64,000 nt of DNA from Emydura subglobosa (Eukaryota; Chordata; Testudines; Chelidae), in assembly GCA_007922225.1 (NCBI GenBank), contig ML680086.1, forward strand, positions 10,950,540 to 11,014,539, in the 5' to 3' direction. Position 1 is the first letter of the stretch. Each line of letters begins with the position of its first letter. Position numbers and translations under genes: made by a program. The notes beneath the pieces were generated by a model, which was not told the DNA's origin, did no database searches, and was given only the letters and a program-made list of their open reading frames with translations. Positions 37,522-50,169 of this stretch are shown piece by piece.

Positions 37522-37774
37522 TGAGATGCGAGATACATTGGCCAGAGAGTATAAGATCTAGTAGTCATGGAAAAAGACTATGAGGAAGACCCAGAAAAAT
37601 TGTGGTTCAAGATGCTGAAGGACATGAAAAGGGTCAGAGTCAGTTTGGAAGATGCACTTGACGGGAATGCTTGGAGATTACGAACAAAAGCCACCAACCC
37701 TGACTAATGGGACAAGGTGAAGGCAAAGAAGATTGAAAGTTACTGTTATTGTATTACTCTTGAATGAATTTCGG

Positions 37775-37870
37775 GCCTAATTTTCAATGTTGCTGAGAAC
37801 CCAAAACTCCATTTGACATCAAAGGCGGCTGGAGATGCTCAATACCTTTGAAAATCAGGCTCTCTGTCTG
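37775..37870. repeat. Palindromic amniote repeat
   Basis: The left arm cctaattttcaatgttgctg pairs with the right arm gatgctcaatacctttgaaa around a centre near ccatttgacatcaaagg. The layout matches the 8,185-8,290 repeat. Confidence 0.65.
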
Positions 37871-38474
37871 TTGAGCCATAATTGTTTTAGTGTAAATACC
37901 CAGGATATTTCTGTAGCTACAGTAGGTGCTATATTTACTACTAGTACTGAGGTGGTCTGCCCCAAGCTGATTAGCTGCAATAAAACAAGTTTTCAGGATT
38001 ATTCCCCTGAATTGCATTTTCATTCAGGCTCCAGGCTGTAAAATGCATGGAGTATAAAGTGAGTTACAGTTTTTCTCTCCTGGAAAAATCAATGTTTCAA
38101 ACATTTCTGCACTAAGATATTTCCAGATATTTACTGTCTGAAAATGAGATATATTCCATCAGAGAGCTAAATACTTTGTGTAGAGGGGAAAACTGCAGTA
38201 ACCTCATGGTAAAGAAAACATACATCAAAGCTGGTCTGAAGCAGATTGAAACAACTTTTTTTCCCCCGACAATCATATCCTAACACAAGGATTGTACCTT
38301 GCACATCTAATAGCGGCCTTTACTGGCTGGTAGTATTCTTAACTAGAAATATCTAGATCCTGTCTCGCAGACTTGTTTTGGTTTTGGATTCCTTCCTAGC
38401 CTCCTATATCATATTTTTTGGAGAGCTGCCTACTTTCTATCTATCTTAGGTACCTATATGGCTCCACTTCAGCA

Positions 38475-38640
38475 CAGTAACTAAACACCTCACAATATTT
38501 AATGTGTTTATCCTCAACACCTCTGAGAGGTACGGAAGTGCTATTACTTCCATTTTACAGATAGGGAACTGAAGCACTGAGAGCTTAAGTGATTTGCCTA
38601 AGGTCACAAAGGAAGTCTGTGATGGAACAGGGAACTCCAG
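38475..38640 (+). repeat. MIR-like SINE
   Basis: The MIR core order is present: cattttacagataggga, actgaagcactgagag, cttaagtgatttgcc and taaggtcaca. Confidence 0.8.
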
Positions 38641-38649
38641 TGGACCATC

Positions 38650-40640
38650 CTTCTTCCTATTGAGAATATTGCTCAGTTATCAAATTGAGAGCCATGACAA
38701 TTTTGAATCAAGAGGGGGGCCTCATGAAATGGATTGGCTGTTGTACAAACACATAGTTCTAATAACACTGCAGGAAGTAGGAACACAATTGAGGCCATTT
38801 TCTCCTATGGTTGGATGGTACTGTCCTGTTTTCTTAAAGTACAACAACCTTTGCCCTCCCACAGTGGAAGGACACCATTTTGCAGGAGCACAACACACAT
38901 TTGGGCATGGAAGTCAGGCAGCCGGGTGACCGACAGCCCAATGCGAAACATTCAAAATGGATGTTCGCTGTCTTTTGCTATTGCAAGCAGCTGCATGTGT
39001 CAAATTGGGTGGACAAACTCTGAAGCCAGGATGGGATATTTTTCCCATAATGTGCTCTATTTTCTATCCCAATGTATAAATATTGGAGTTCATCCATAAT
39101 TTGAATAGAGATTACTATATTATGTTGTAAGCAGTACTGAGTTATGCAGAAAAGATTATCTACACCTTTCATCTGCAATATTTCCTGAGTTTTGAGTTGT
39201 TCACCCATACATGAAGAGCAGGTTGTCTTCATTCTATACACACATACATACACTGTCTAAACTAGAATGATGCAGCATCTCATGTAAGCCAGGTCTATTT
39301 TGCAAGCTTTAATTTCACTTCCTAATATTTCTCATCTGTCTTTGTATTAATGGTCTTTGCCTACACTACACTCTGTGACACCTTCCAGCTAAGGGCTGAA
39401 TTCTGCCATTTGTACTGATACTGAGTAGTACTTCACTTCACCAATAGCCCCACTGAAGCCACTGGGACAAGTCATGGAGCACAGAGCTATGGAGCAAAGA
39501 GTATGGGTAGGAGAATCTGGCCATGAATATCATTTATAAAATTCAGTTCATTTGCTTTTTACTCTCTCTTTCAGATCAAGATGCTAAGCAAGGATCTTAT
39601 ATGGAGAGGAGAAATTGGGTATAGTCTGTGTATTTTTTTAACTGAAATAAGAGTGTATATCACATACATTAAAAATATGACATTTTGATTGTATGTCTCT
39701 CGCCTACCCAACATATGTTGTATATCTTACACTGTATGCTTTTTGAGGCTGTATCATCTTGTCTTCCTAGCACAGACCTATAACTGCTCTCTGCAGTGCC
39801 TCACGAGACACCTCTCTCAACTTAAATTTTATCTTTATGGTCCTGCAGCCAATTTTAAGCCCACATGGCAGTGCTTGCAACCAGATCAATTAAAATTAAT
39901 TTTTCCAACTACTTCAAATGTTTTGCTAATTTCCAGGTAAAGTACAACTGCTGCACTCCATTCCATCTGGTAACTTTGGTACTTCAAAAGAAAGATGAGG
40001 AAAAGATAAGTTTTCTATTCCATTTTAATCACTGGTTTTTTTAAATCTCATCTCTATGGGTAAGACATCCCACCCCCATCATTCTTAAATCACATTCAGT
40101 GTATAATGTGCACCAACACACACTGCAGATCTCCCTTGCTTTATCTTTCTCCATGTAACTTGGAAGTTGCAGGGAATCTTCAGTGGAGGACACTTATCCC
40201 TCCTCCTTTCAACTGAGTTCTTTGGAGATGCTCCTTCTCTGGATCTTCAGCTCGGTTTAAAGGTATTAAAAAGACATCACAAGAACTGAGAGGCACAAAT
40301 ATCAACAAAATAAAAATAATCTGACTTATGCTTTATGCTTTTAACTCCCCTTTAGGAATTTTTGGCTCAGCCCCTTCTTTACCTTCCACTAACCACCTGG
40401 AAAATTGAGTGCCAGATTTGGTCCCTCTCTGCCATACAAACAAAAAGCGAAACCTTTATCAATTGCCTTTTGACTCTTCAATCTCATATGTAGCAGTTTC
40501 CCGCTCTGCCAAGCATATTTCCTGACCTCCATTAACAACAGAGAAAAGTTTCATTAAGCACATATCTGTGCAATTAACTCTTCCCCCCACATCTTGTACC
40601 TTTTTTTGATGGAGCGGGGAGGAGGGAGATGGTGAGATAA
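38650..40640. other. Intronic sequence with one palindromic repeat
   Basis: Apart from the palindrome at 39,393-39,523 nothing is assignable. Short frames at 38,594-39,099 have no recognisable domain. Confidence 0.35.
39393..39523. repeat. Palindromic amniote repeat
   Basis: The left arm ggctgaattctgccat and the right arm gtaggagaatctggcc are inverted copies. The centre cccactgaagccactggg is itself symmetric. No coding capacity. Confidence 0.65.
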
Positions 40641-40649
40641 AGCGGGAGA

Positions 40650-41720
40650 AAACAAATTGGCTTCTCAGGTAATGTGATGTTGTTCACAGTCCTGCTGCGG
40701 TGTCTTGGACACAATCTAAAGTGGGCAACACAGTCATATTAGCAGCAGCAGTATCACAGTGGGGTTAGCGGAGGTAGGTAGGGACCCTAACCTTGGAAAG
40801 GCTACGGCCAGAGGACACCCAGAACAGAACTAGCACGGCAGTATAGCATAATAACAACGGTATACAATTTAAAGAGGAAACTATTTTAAAAAGTGCCTAA
40901 CAAGGCAGCACCTGAGAACTGAGAGGGAATGTGACAGAGTTTTCCAGAGAGATCGTTTCAGTGTGGTAGTTGCCATGGCCAAAGACAATATGGAAAGAGA
41001 CAGGGAGATGCAGAGGCAGCACCTGAAGGAAACACAAAGCCAAAATGCAGCAGGGAATGCAGTACTGCAAGTCCACACACAGTGATGTCATGCAGCCCTC
41101 TGGACAATACAGGCTACTGGGAACAACTTCAACTCCTGCCTGCTGTACCCATGCAGCACAGCACAGCTCCCAGAGGCCACATCCCTCCCAGATCCCAGCT
41201 CAGGGCACTGAGAACAGCAGCACCTGGGAACCGAGCCCTCTGTTGTTCTTAGTAACTTCAAGCTTTGGCACTCCATGGCAGAAGACCCACAAACCAGAAG
41301 AAGCAGAGCCAAGACAAACTCATCTGTGACTTTAAGCTCCCTGTTTTGTGCCCTGAGCTGCATTACTGAACTTCACTGTTTTGTTTCACTGCTGGTTTAA
41401 TGAAAAGGATCTCTGTAGTTAGGGAACAGATTGTTTTTACAATATACTGGGTCATAATTAAAAGCCACTGTTTCATTTTTTCTTTCAGTTGAATGTTCAC
41501 TTCTGTTTGTTACGTAATAGATTATTTAGTAATAAAAACTTCAAAAATGTCATGCGTAAAGAGTCAATGGTGTATTTTACACAGAAAATAATTGTGTTTG
41601 CACCAATGGATAAGGTTTAACAAATGCATGTAGGCAAAGACACATGGTGCAATAGGATTGTCATAACATTGCACTTCCATTGCCCACAAATAACACCCAA
41701 GTGCAAAAATAATTCCCCCC
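40650..41720 (+). mobile_element. Possible Harbinger-like Myb-gene remnant
   Basis: A plus-strand frame near 40,975-41,070 is a charged, Gln-rich helix (DREMQRQHLKETQSQ), as in the C-terminal half of Harbinger-encoded Myb-like proteins. The following AT-rich 3' region has polyadenylation-like sequence near 41,500-41,540. Because a Harbinger transposase remnant lies in the opposite orientation at 42,900-43,720, the two could be convergent genes of one element split by later insertion. This is inference. Confidence 0.3.
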
Positions 41721-41799
41721 ATCCCCCACCATAGGTTAGCAGGTGGATGTACAGCTGCACAATTTCAGGCCTGAGACTCAAAATAGGCATTGTAAAGCT

Positions 41800-42880
41800 G
41801 CCTGTAGTGACTCAAAAGTGAGAGTATCAACCTCTAGGCAGACTGTTAGGAAGCAGGGAACAAACCCTGAACTGGCTGTGAATTCTGTACTTAGATTTCA
41901 CCAACCAATTATCAAATGTAAACTCCTCAGGCATTATAACAGCCTAAACATGGAGTCACAGACAGATGCTTTCAGTTCTCCCACCTATCTCGCTACCTAG
42001 GTGGGCAGAATCATAGCAGTATTCAGGTTATTCCCAGTCCCCATAGATCAATCACTTACTGCAGGTCAATTGCACCTTAGATCTTACACCAAAGGCAATG
42101 CTTGTAGCCAATACCATAATAAATTATACAAAAATTTATTAAACAGGTAAAGGAAACAAGTTATTTACAAGGTTAAAGCAAGAAAATATAGATACACAAA
42201 TGAATTACAATCTTAAATTTCAAAGGTAATCAAAGCTTCCCTAGTAACCTAGCTTTATATGTCCTTTAGGACTAACCCAGGCTATGCAGCTGGGGACCTC
42301 TTGCTTATGCCTAGAAACCTTGCTCCCCAGACTTCAAGCAGCATAGAGAAACTGTTCCTTCTTGTTAGGGGATTTTATCTCCCTCCTCTCTTGTGCTCCG
42401 AGCTGCAAACTCAGTGGATGGGAAAAATCCATTTGCATGACTTATCTTCATATGGGAGGGTAAAACAACAAACATCTTTTGTCCTCTTTACCATTCCACA
42501 ATAGTTCATCTGGTATTGATGGATCTTTTCCTCTTTGGCAGGATGTAACACCTTTTCTTGGAGACAAAACCTCACAGTAGTTAATGTCTCTCTTCTGTCT
42601 AGTGATTTACACACTCAGAGTCTTGCAGTACAACTGCTCAAATATTACCTTACAATATGGGATACAGATATGATAAGTGAGATTAATGCATGCTGCAATT
42701 CACAAGCATTTAATAAAGCCTAAACACTAAACCCATTCTGATAATTCAAATCCCTATTTTAACAATACTAACACAGGTGAGCCAGACCGATTCCAACTAT
42801 GCATTTGTCATGACTCCTTTGAAGCACAGGTACTTTGGCATGAACTGGCTTCCAATTCTCCAGTGTCAAAAGCATCTCTG
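41800..42880 (-). repeat. Unclassified dispersed-repeat-like block between Harbinger-like parts
   Basis: The sequence from about 42,030 to 42,260 (atagatcaatcact, cttagatcttacacc, tttattaaacagg) resembles, from memory, a repeat frequent in turtle genomes. It has no coding frame or clear ends. It may have inserted into the Harbinger-like element. Confidence 0.3.
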
Positions 42881-42899
42881 ACAATTTTGCCCTGGTTAT

Positions 42900-43720
42900 T
42901 TGTATTTTGTATCAGCTGCCTTGCTGCCTGCTCAAACCACTCAGCCTCCCCCCCGCCCCATTGCAAAGGTTTTATCCCTTAACTCTCACAAATATTGTGC
43001 AGAACACAACATGCTGCTATAATGTGCAGGCTTTTTTTTTTTTTTTTGCTGTTTCCAATCTAATCAGTAAACAGTTCCATCTGCCTTTTGAATGGCCACC
43101 CACCCACCCACACACCACTGTCATTCTGCAACCACTAGAAGATAGTTAAATGGTTCCTTCCTTCTATCCAATGGCTGTGAATGGCTTCTTTAGCCGGAGA
43201 AGCAGAGGGTAAGGTGGCTGTCACAGGATATCTGAAGCGATGTCCACACCATTGTTGTCCATAGTGCTTCTGGGGCAGACAGTCCATCTCCCACTAATTT
43301 AAATAGATCTGAGCTCTGACAAATCCTAACATTGTGGGTCCTCCCAGAACACTCTGCATTTATGGCTGTAAATATCTCACAATGGTGGACAAACCCTTGG
43401 AGACCATGAAGGAATACCCCTTTTTATTTATAAATTCTGAGGCCTGTTGGGGAGGGGGCATGAATCACAGGCACATGGGCCCCAAATACCACTTTGGAAA
43501 TCCCATGCATGTAAAACCATCAATAACCTCCTGAGCATTAGCAAGCTTTATAACCCAATGCAACAATACATTTTCCCCATGAGATCACACACCTGCATGA
43601 CAAAAGGTAGATCTCCACATGCCAGATTGCCTTGCTATGGACCAGTAGTATGCAGGGAATGCCAGATGGCAAGAATAAACCATTTGCCCACAGATCTGCA
43701 GGTTGAAAAGGCATGGGGAG
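42900..43720 (-). pseudogene. PIF/Harbinger transposase remnant
   Basis: Read on the minus strand from about 43,700, pieces match the Harbinger nuclease. RSTFCHAGV comes first, then VIKLANAQEVIDGFTCMGFP (gene centre near 43,510), then FINKKGYSFMVS near 43,420. The terminal IIAACCVLHNICES lies near 43,020-42,985. Harbinger transposases are DDE enzymes that cut and paste DNA at TWA-type targets. Here stops interrupt the frame and the GAIDGTH-type catalytic block is replaced (YLGPMCL), so it is inactive. A T-tract at 43,030-43,047 interrupts the C-terminal coding region. Confidence 0.7.
43030..43047. repeat. T-tract within the transposase remnant
   Basis: About 18 T residues interrupt the C-terminal coding part of the Harbinger remnant. 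Near 43,096-43,113 an ACCC repeat also occurs. Confidence 0.85.
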
Positions 43721-44110
43721 AACTTGTACAGCTTCTCCTTATTTCTTATTAAAATCATTTGGACGCTTGAAAGTGAAACAGATTTATGAATTCACATGGG
43801 AACTGAAAAGAGTAATCACACAATAATGGAAAAGGCAGATTTGTATTGATTTAAATTAAGGGTAATTTATTGCAAAAATCATGAGTTGCACAAAAGACAT
43901 TGCCTAAAGACACAGCAGTTGAAGTGAGCTTTGATATATTTTATATATATACATACACCCTTATGCTGTCAGATGCAATCCGGTTGATTGACTTTAAATA
44001 ATTTAACATTATTGCCCTGCAATGGTTTCTTTATAGAATTACTGACCAGCAAGATTAGCTAAACAGAGTCACAGGAACTTGTTCTCAGGGAACTGAATTG
44101 TTATTCACTC

Positions 44111-44329
44111 TGGATATATCTACATTATGAGCTAGGGGTCCAATCCCCCTGCTTGTGTACACATACTTGGGCTAGCTCATGTGCACTCGGAACGACTCAG
44201 CTCAGCTCCGCTGCCACTACCCGTGCTACCACAGCTACACTGCTATTTATACTCACACTAGCTTGGTGAGAGATAGCGTGAGTATGTGCATATGAGCATC
44301 GGGATCACATTGCTATGTAAACATAACCC
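44111..44329. mobile_element. Palindromic hAT-like MITE, 219 bp
   Basis: The left end TGGATATATCTACATTATGA and the right end (reverse complement GGGTTATGTTTACATAGC) are inverted repeats. Inner pairs such as gggctagctcatgtgcactc and the tagcttggtgagagatagcg region extend the fold. No coding capacity. Confidence 0.75.
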
Positions 44330-44989
44330 AAAAGGTGTCACTCCCCTCTAGTCTTTTAGAATTAGTGGCAAAATCTGACCCTACTTCTCAGCTGTTGCAC
44401 TCTTCTTGGGCAATGAAAGCAAACACATTGTGCAATTCAGTGTACCACAGGATTCTCCTGGCCAGCTGCCCTTTTACCTAATGGGGAGCTCCATGAACTA
44501 GTCAGGGGGCCTTTTTTTGTCTCAGAATTCTTAACACTGGCTAGTGGAATGACTCAAGTGTCATGGCTTCCCCTGAGGGAGTTCTGGTGTGCATCTGAGC
44601 CATAAAAGGTGCTGGTATTTCCCATATAATAAACACTACTCATGACAGATATAGGCATGAATTGATAAAGCCTTTTCTATACTGTTGTAGGCCTTTCAGG
44701 TTTGGTGTTCTCCCGTTGACTACTGCACAGTAGAACCAGACAACTCTGACTACCCCAGAAACAGGGCACTCATATACCCCATCATTCTTGGAAGCCAATA
44801 TTTTCTAGCCAAAAATTCCTTGTTCTTTCAGTGCTGTGTCCTCTACAACTGCAGTCATTGGAACATGGCAGCAGTCTGCGGTTACTAGGTGTCACTTCCT
44901 GTACAACTAGTGCAAGTTAACTCTAGCTTAGGAGAACAAGAACCTTGTGTCCATCTTGCTCCTCCCTTCAGCCATTCCAAGAGAGGAGT

Positions 44990-45340
44990 GTGATGCTGTA
45001 TAAAGTGGAGGGGACCATCTACATGAATATGGTCAACACTTTTACAAAAATTGTGATAAATGCCTTGTGAGGTATTATTGAAAAAGTTATAATCTGCTGT
45101 GTATTATCTCATTATAATGGGGTATATCAACATTATGTATGAAGATCTGAAATTTTGATATATGTTTGTAACTCAAACATGTTGCGACTCTAAGAAATGC
45201 CCACAGGTTAGCCCTTCAGGAATGACAAAGGAGCTGTACGCAAGAGCATCTGTAGGTCATTACCAAAAACACCTCGGGTGGTATGTATGCAATAGGAGCA
45301 AGCAAGAATTTGCATTTTATATGAAGGACTGATGGCTAAG
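44990..45340. repeat. Unclassified dispersed-repeat-like block
   Basis: The stretch with tgccttgtgaggtattattg, aaaagttataatctgctg and gttgcgactctaagaaatgc resembles from memory a repeat abundant in turtles. It lies directly before the CR1 fragment. Class uncertain. Confidence 0.35.
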
Positions 45341-45362
45341 CACGTACACAATTAAACTACTT

Positions 45363-46139
45363 CATAGAATCATAGAGTTGGAAGGGACCTCAGGTGGTCA
45401 TCTAGTCCAACCCCCTGCTCAAAGCAGGACTAACCAGGACTAACCTCCGCTAAATCATCCCAGCCAGGGCTTTGTCAAGCCACAGCTTAAAAACCTCCAA
45501 AGATGGAGATTCCACCACCTCCCTAGGTAACCCATTCCAGTGCTTCACCACCCTCCTAGTGAAAAACCTTTTCCTAATGTCCAACCTAGACCTCCCCCAC
45601 TGCAACTTGAGACCGTTGCTCCTTGTTCTGTCATCTGCCACCACCGAGAACAGCCTAGCTCCATCTTCCCTGGAACCCACTTTCAGGTAGTTAAAGGCTG
45701 CTATCAAATCCCGCCTCATTCTTCTCTTCTGCAGACTAAACAAGCCTAGTTCCCTCAGCCTCTCCTCATAAGTCTTGTGCTCCAGCCCCCTAATCATTTT
45801 TATTGCCCTCCGCTGGGCTCTCTCCAACTTCTCCACATCCTTTTTGTAGTGGGGGGCCCAAAACTGGACACAATACTCCAAATGAGGCCTCACCAATGCC
45901 AAAGAGGGGAATCATCACTTCCCGCGATCTGCTGGCAATGCTCCTATTAATGTAGCCCAATATGCTATTAGCCTTTTTGGCAACCAGGGCACACTGCTGA
46001 CTCATATCCAGCTTCTTATCCACTGTTACCCCCAGGTCCTTTTCTGCAGAACTGCTCCCTAGAACATCGGTCCCCAGTCTGTAACTGTGCATGGGATTAT
46101 TCCGTCCTAAGTGCAGGACTCTACACTTGTCCTTGTTGA
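45363..46139 (-). mobile_element. Young 5'-truncated CR1 LINE fragment
   Basis: Read on the minus strand, the CR1 C-terminal coding region is followed by a 3' end of ATTCTATG-type octamer (catagaatcatagag on plus at 45,363). The coding part includes [17 protein letters not shown] and [16 protein letters not shown], frameshifted once near 45,900. It is truncated at 46,139 inside the reverse-transcriptase region, as is normal for incomplete CR1 reverse transcription. Its 3' half is almost identical to the copy at 61,547-62,945. A short duplication (aggactaacc twice, near 45,425-45,445) is private to this copy. Confidence 0.93.
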
Positions 46140-48040
46140 TGCCATGAGACTGAAAGGATGTTTCCAGCAAAAAGGGTTCAAGATATAAAAGGAGAGAACA
46201 AAGGTTCCTGGCCCCCTCTTTCCTATCCCATCTCTAGACCGATGAACTCTAACAAGGGAAATTTTGAACAAGAGGACTGAGGTCTCCAATACTATTTGGG
46301 CAGCCCAAAAAGACTTATAGAAAACTAGCTCTAATTCACTGATAATGTATTTTACATGCTTTAACCTCTGCATGTCATTTATTTTTCTTATATAATAAAT
46401 ATTTAGTTAGTTTACTAAAGGAATTGGCAGACAGTGTTGTCTTTGATAAGATATGGGGTATACCTTGACTTGGGGTAAGTGACTGGCCCTGAGGGGCTGG
46501 AAGAACCTAATGTGATTTTTGGTTTTAATAAGCTTTCATCACAAAAGTCCAGTTTGTATGGTTGGTAAAAGAGACTGTCGCCCCGAGGGGACTGTCTGTG
46601 GCTTGATGGGAAGCTGGTATAGTGATCCAGGAGCACATATACGTTGCCGGTTTGGTTAAATCTAACTATAAAACATACCATCAGTTTGGAAGTGTCTGCC
46701 CAGTTTTGACAGTCTGACCTGATAGTGGCACTCACAGATGTGACCCACTCTAGACACCGTGACAAGAAGCTTCAAAATTTGTTCCTACTCTCATTAATTC
46801 AAAACTGGCACTATTGTTTTGCTGTCCCAAGCTATTGTAGAGATTGGCATTCCCTTAGCCTTTCAACTGATACTATTTCTAAAATTATTTATCACCTAGA
46901 GATCTTCAACAGACATCTACATGGGTTTTTTGCTTATCAGCAGATCTGATCCAAACAGAATGACTGACTGAGTAGTAATGATAAAGGAAATGGCAATGAG
47001 GTATTTTTGTAGCTCTCCCCACCCAGCAAAATTACATCTGAGACCTGACCCTAAGAGCATTCAGACATCATTTACTTCACATGTAACACTGGACAAGCAT
47101 CTCCAGACAACTTATTGCTCTCAGTTGGCCACATTTTCAAAAGGAGCCTCAAGCCACCCTTCCTTTGGGCGCACACGTTTTAACAGTCATGTGGTTCATA
47201 GATACGCTTTATTATTTGAGTAGGAGACAACACTTAAGGGGCTTGCCTGTATACATTCCATCATCTGCGTGCACAACTGTTCATGCTAGAAGAGCACCCA
47301 AGAACAAAAGTAAGGCCACATTTTGAAAAATTGGGGGTTTTTTTAATTAAAAATTCCTTTTATGGATACCATAACAGAATGCAGGGTCCAATATAATTTA
47401 TAATCAATTAAATAAACCTATAGTACAACTCCATTGAGTGGGCTAGGATAACAGCCTGAAATGCCAGAGATTAAGAATCTCACAAAGGCAAACTAGCACA
47501 AGAGACAACAAAGTCAGGCAGTAATTTACATTCCCAATTTGCAAGGAAACTGCGATCAATAAGGCTAGAGAAAATGTAAAATATAACCAAGAATGGAAAT
47601 GTGTGTGGGGGACTGGGGGGAGGGATAGATTAATAACGCTGGATGGCAGGGCTCCAGAATTCAGAACAAAATCCCAAATTTCTATTAATAGATTAAAATT
47701 CCCATGGATCAAATTGCAGAAAGAAAAGGTATTCCCTTGATATTGATACAACTCACTGTGCAAACCAACGAGAACTGGAATAAAGATTTATATTGTTTTT
47801 TTTTCCCACCTGACATTGTGTTTGACTGTAGTTGCAACATTTTAAACTGAAAACTCTAGGGAATAATGTAAGCAACCAGAAGGAAATGTCAACCAGGCGG
47901 ACATTTCTCATGAGAAGTGGCATGGCTAAACACACCTGCTGTGTAGTTCAATTACTGAACCAACTTTCTATTTATTCTTACTATTTTAACAGATTCAAAG
48001 CACTTTTGCCTCCTGCTGATTGAAGTGTGATTCTACTCCG
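46140..48040. other. Intronic sequence, nothing recognised
   Basis: No exon or motif-bearing frame. Some AT-rich parts (47,330-47,430). Confidence 0.4.
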
Positions 48041-48071
48041 TAAAAAAAAAAAAAAAAAGGAAAAAAAAAAG
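48041..48071. repeat. A-tract
   Basis: Two A-runs separated by GG, about 28 A residues in total. Confidence 0.85.
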
Positions 48072-48154
48072 CTATTTTATGGCTCCATATTTAGTGGCTT
48101 TAACATTTCCACATGAAATTTCCATAATATCGTTTTACAGCTGATAAGTAAAAT

Positions 48155-48242
48155 GATGGGCCAGATGATCAACTGATGTAAATGGGCACAGCTCCATGGA
48201 AGTCAGAGGAGCAATGCCATTTATACCAGATGAATGTCTGGT
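48155..48242. repeat. Palindromic amniote repeat
   Basis: The left arm gccagatgatcaactgatgt and the right arm taccagatgaatgtctgg are inverted copies around agctccatggaagtcagagg. It is the same type as the palindromes at 10,902 and 39,393. Confidence 0.65.
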
Positions 48243-48249
48243 AAAGGGA

Positions 48250-49220
48250 TTTGTTTTCTTTTGTTTTGTTCTCTAAACAGCCAGCCTTACAAACTCATCC
48301 TGAGTTCCAGATTTCAAGCTGGGTACCTTTCCTCTCTTATATCAATAATTGTTCTGGAGGCTAAATGCCACCCTGAGTGTTCCTGTGCAGGCACCATGGA
48401 TTTCAATTAAATTTCTCAGACAGAAGCGATTGATACATAGCAAATAGTTGAGGGTGCACAAGATATCCAGGAGAAAACTAGATGAATTCTATTCTGTGTT
48501 GGCTCTGCAGGGCTAACAAGATACGTTTTTTGCTCCTTATATCTGTAGGAAGTAGATGAGACACTTCTACTTTGGGAGCTGATCTATTGTCTATGAAGGA
48601 GCTATTTTTACACTCTCATTTTTCCACAGTTACACCAGACTTTTCAGTTCATGTCCATACATCATACATGGGTTTTATCACACAATGCTGCCAAATGTGG
48701 TCTACCTGGAGCTATCTATCATCCATGCCCAGTGCTTTGCAGAACTAAGTATTAAGAGCCTGTTAGAGTCGGAAAGTGGAGTCAGTTCTCTATTCTCTTG
48801 AGCTCAACCACAATCTGCTTTCAAATGACTTCCAAAAGTAACACACTTACGTCGCTATAATATCCTTGTGTAAACAGTTGGCCTGGAATCGTACACTATT
48901 GGAATCTTATTCCCAGCTTCCTATAACATCAATCTGGCTGCGTACTAAGCTTCCCAGAAAACATGGCACAGATTCACAAGCAATCCAACTTTTCTTATTG
49001 GAGGATATGAATGAAGAAGAACAAATACTCAGTTCTAGGACTGAAGCTATCTGCAGTTTAGAGGAAAAGTAGAGCACCAAGCAGAACAGAAGCTTGTTAA
49101 CTTGCTTTCAAGGTTTCAAGTCATGAGAACATAAAGCTGGATAAATAATGTCCACATTGATACCCTGAAGGAGTCTTTGGATCTTTGACATTTTAAGCTT
49201 CCTCTCGCTTTCTTTAGTAA
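48250..49220. other. Intronic sequence, nothing recognised
   Basis: No assignable repeat or exon. Confidence 0.35.
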
Positions 49221-49221
49221 A

Positions 49222-49510
49222 AACATAAGAATGGCCATACTGGATCAGACAAATGGTCCATCTAAACCAGTATCCAGGTCTTCTGACAGTGGCTGGTGCC
49301 AGATGCTTCAGAGGAAATGAACAGAACAGGGCAATTATTGAGTGATCCTTCCCCTGTCGTCCAGTCCCAGATTATGGCAGCTGGAGATTTAGGGACACCG
49401 AGAGTATGGGGTTGTGGCCCTGACCATCTTGGCAAATAGTCATTGATGGACCTATCCTCCATGAATGTATCTAATTCTTTTTTTAAACCAAGTTGTACTA
49501 AGCCCTCACA
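49222..49510 (+). repeat. Interspersed repeat copy (turtle-type, possibly CR1-derived)
   Basis: The sequence ataagaatggccatactgga, then ctgacagtggctggtgccag and attgatggacctatcctcc, belongs to a dispersed family I recall from turtle genomes, there with many copies. The copy at 6,722-6,860 is a diverged relative. Which LINE it derives from I cannot show. Confidence 0.6.
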
Positions 49511-50056
49511 GTCAGAGTAAGTTTTTTTCTTCTCCTCCTTTACAAGCCTGGAGATTTCTCTTATGCTTTTGGAACAAAGTCAACAAAGTCAGACAAAGTG
49601 CAGGTAGGAGCTAGTCACCTCTTCCCCTTGTTCCATGGCCCCACAACCCTGCCTATGGACCTCAATCCTGATCTGCCACATTCCTGTTAAATTTCTTGTC
49701 CTGTCCCAAGCCTGGGATACCAGATTACATAGTGGTTAGTGTAACGTGGGAAAGTGCCCATGATCGACCTAGACTGAGATCAAATCATTGCCAATTATGA
49801 CCTAAACTAGAATATCAACGCAACGCTTTAGAGAGAAAAGATTTTTTGCATTAATTCACTGTCACCATAACCTCAAGCTTTCCAAAGTAAGAGACTGAGT
49901 TCCTGTAATTAGGCTACATAACAAGTAGGTAAATGTTCCCAATAGGGGGTGTTCATCATGTTATTAGAAGAATGGAACAAAGTGGAAGGAGGGGGAAGAG
50001 GAGGGGGGAATCTGAGTGACAAAGCATAAAACAACAATCTGCCATGAAATCGTTTT

Positions 50057-50082
50057 TTTTTGTTTGTTTGTTTGTTTTTGGC
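50057..50082. repeat. (TTTG)n short tandem repeat
   Basis: Four to five TTTG units bounded by T-runs. Confidence 0.85.
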
Positions 50083-50169
50083 TTCTCATGTTTGTATGAC
50101 CTACTACTGAAAAAAAAATAGAGAAGTCTGGGGAGAGAATGCTCTTTCCACTATTATGAGAATAACCTG

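Larger units (their letters stand above)
34775..37745 (+). mobile_element. Decayed RTE-clade LINE, interrupted by a MITE
   Basis: Translated fragments in order match an RTE-type LINE. The endonuclease start TKWKGSKA is near 34,783. CGYTPEAG follows near 34,976 and LIIGADLNGHVGEH near 35,079 (endonuclease catalytic Asp and Asn). The reverse transcriptase block FVDLEKAHDRIPREL is near 36,686, and LHQGTVLSPFLF is at 36,856-36,891. The active-site block reads FANN where FADD is expected, near 36,951. A C-terminal region follows with MKILRWILGKTRAYRL and REYQLRWLGHE (37,380-37,520), ending near 37,745. Stops and frameshifts are frequent. It is clearly an old, dead copy that carries a younger insertion at 35,915-36,177. 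Confidence 0.8.

Noticed and set aside
45472..45749. Plus-strand frames shared by the two young CR1 copies (also at 61,646-61,864)
   Set aside because: They are the reverse strand of the CR1 C-terminal coding region and recur only because the element does.
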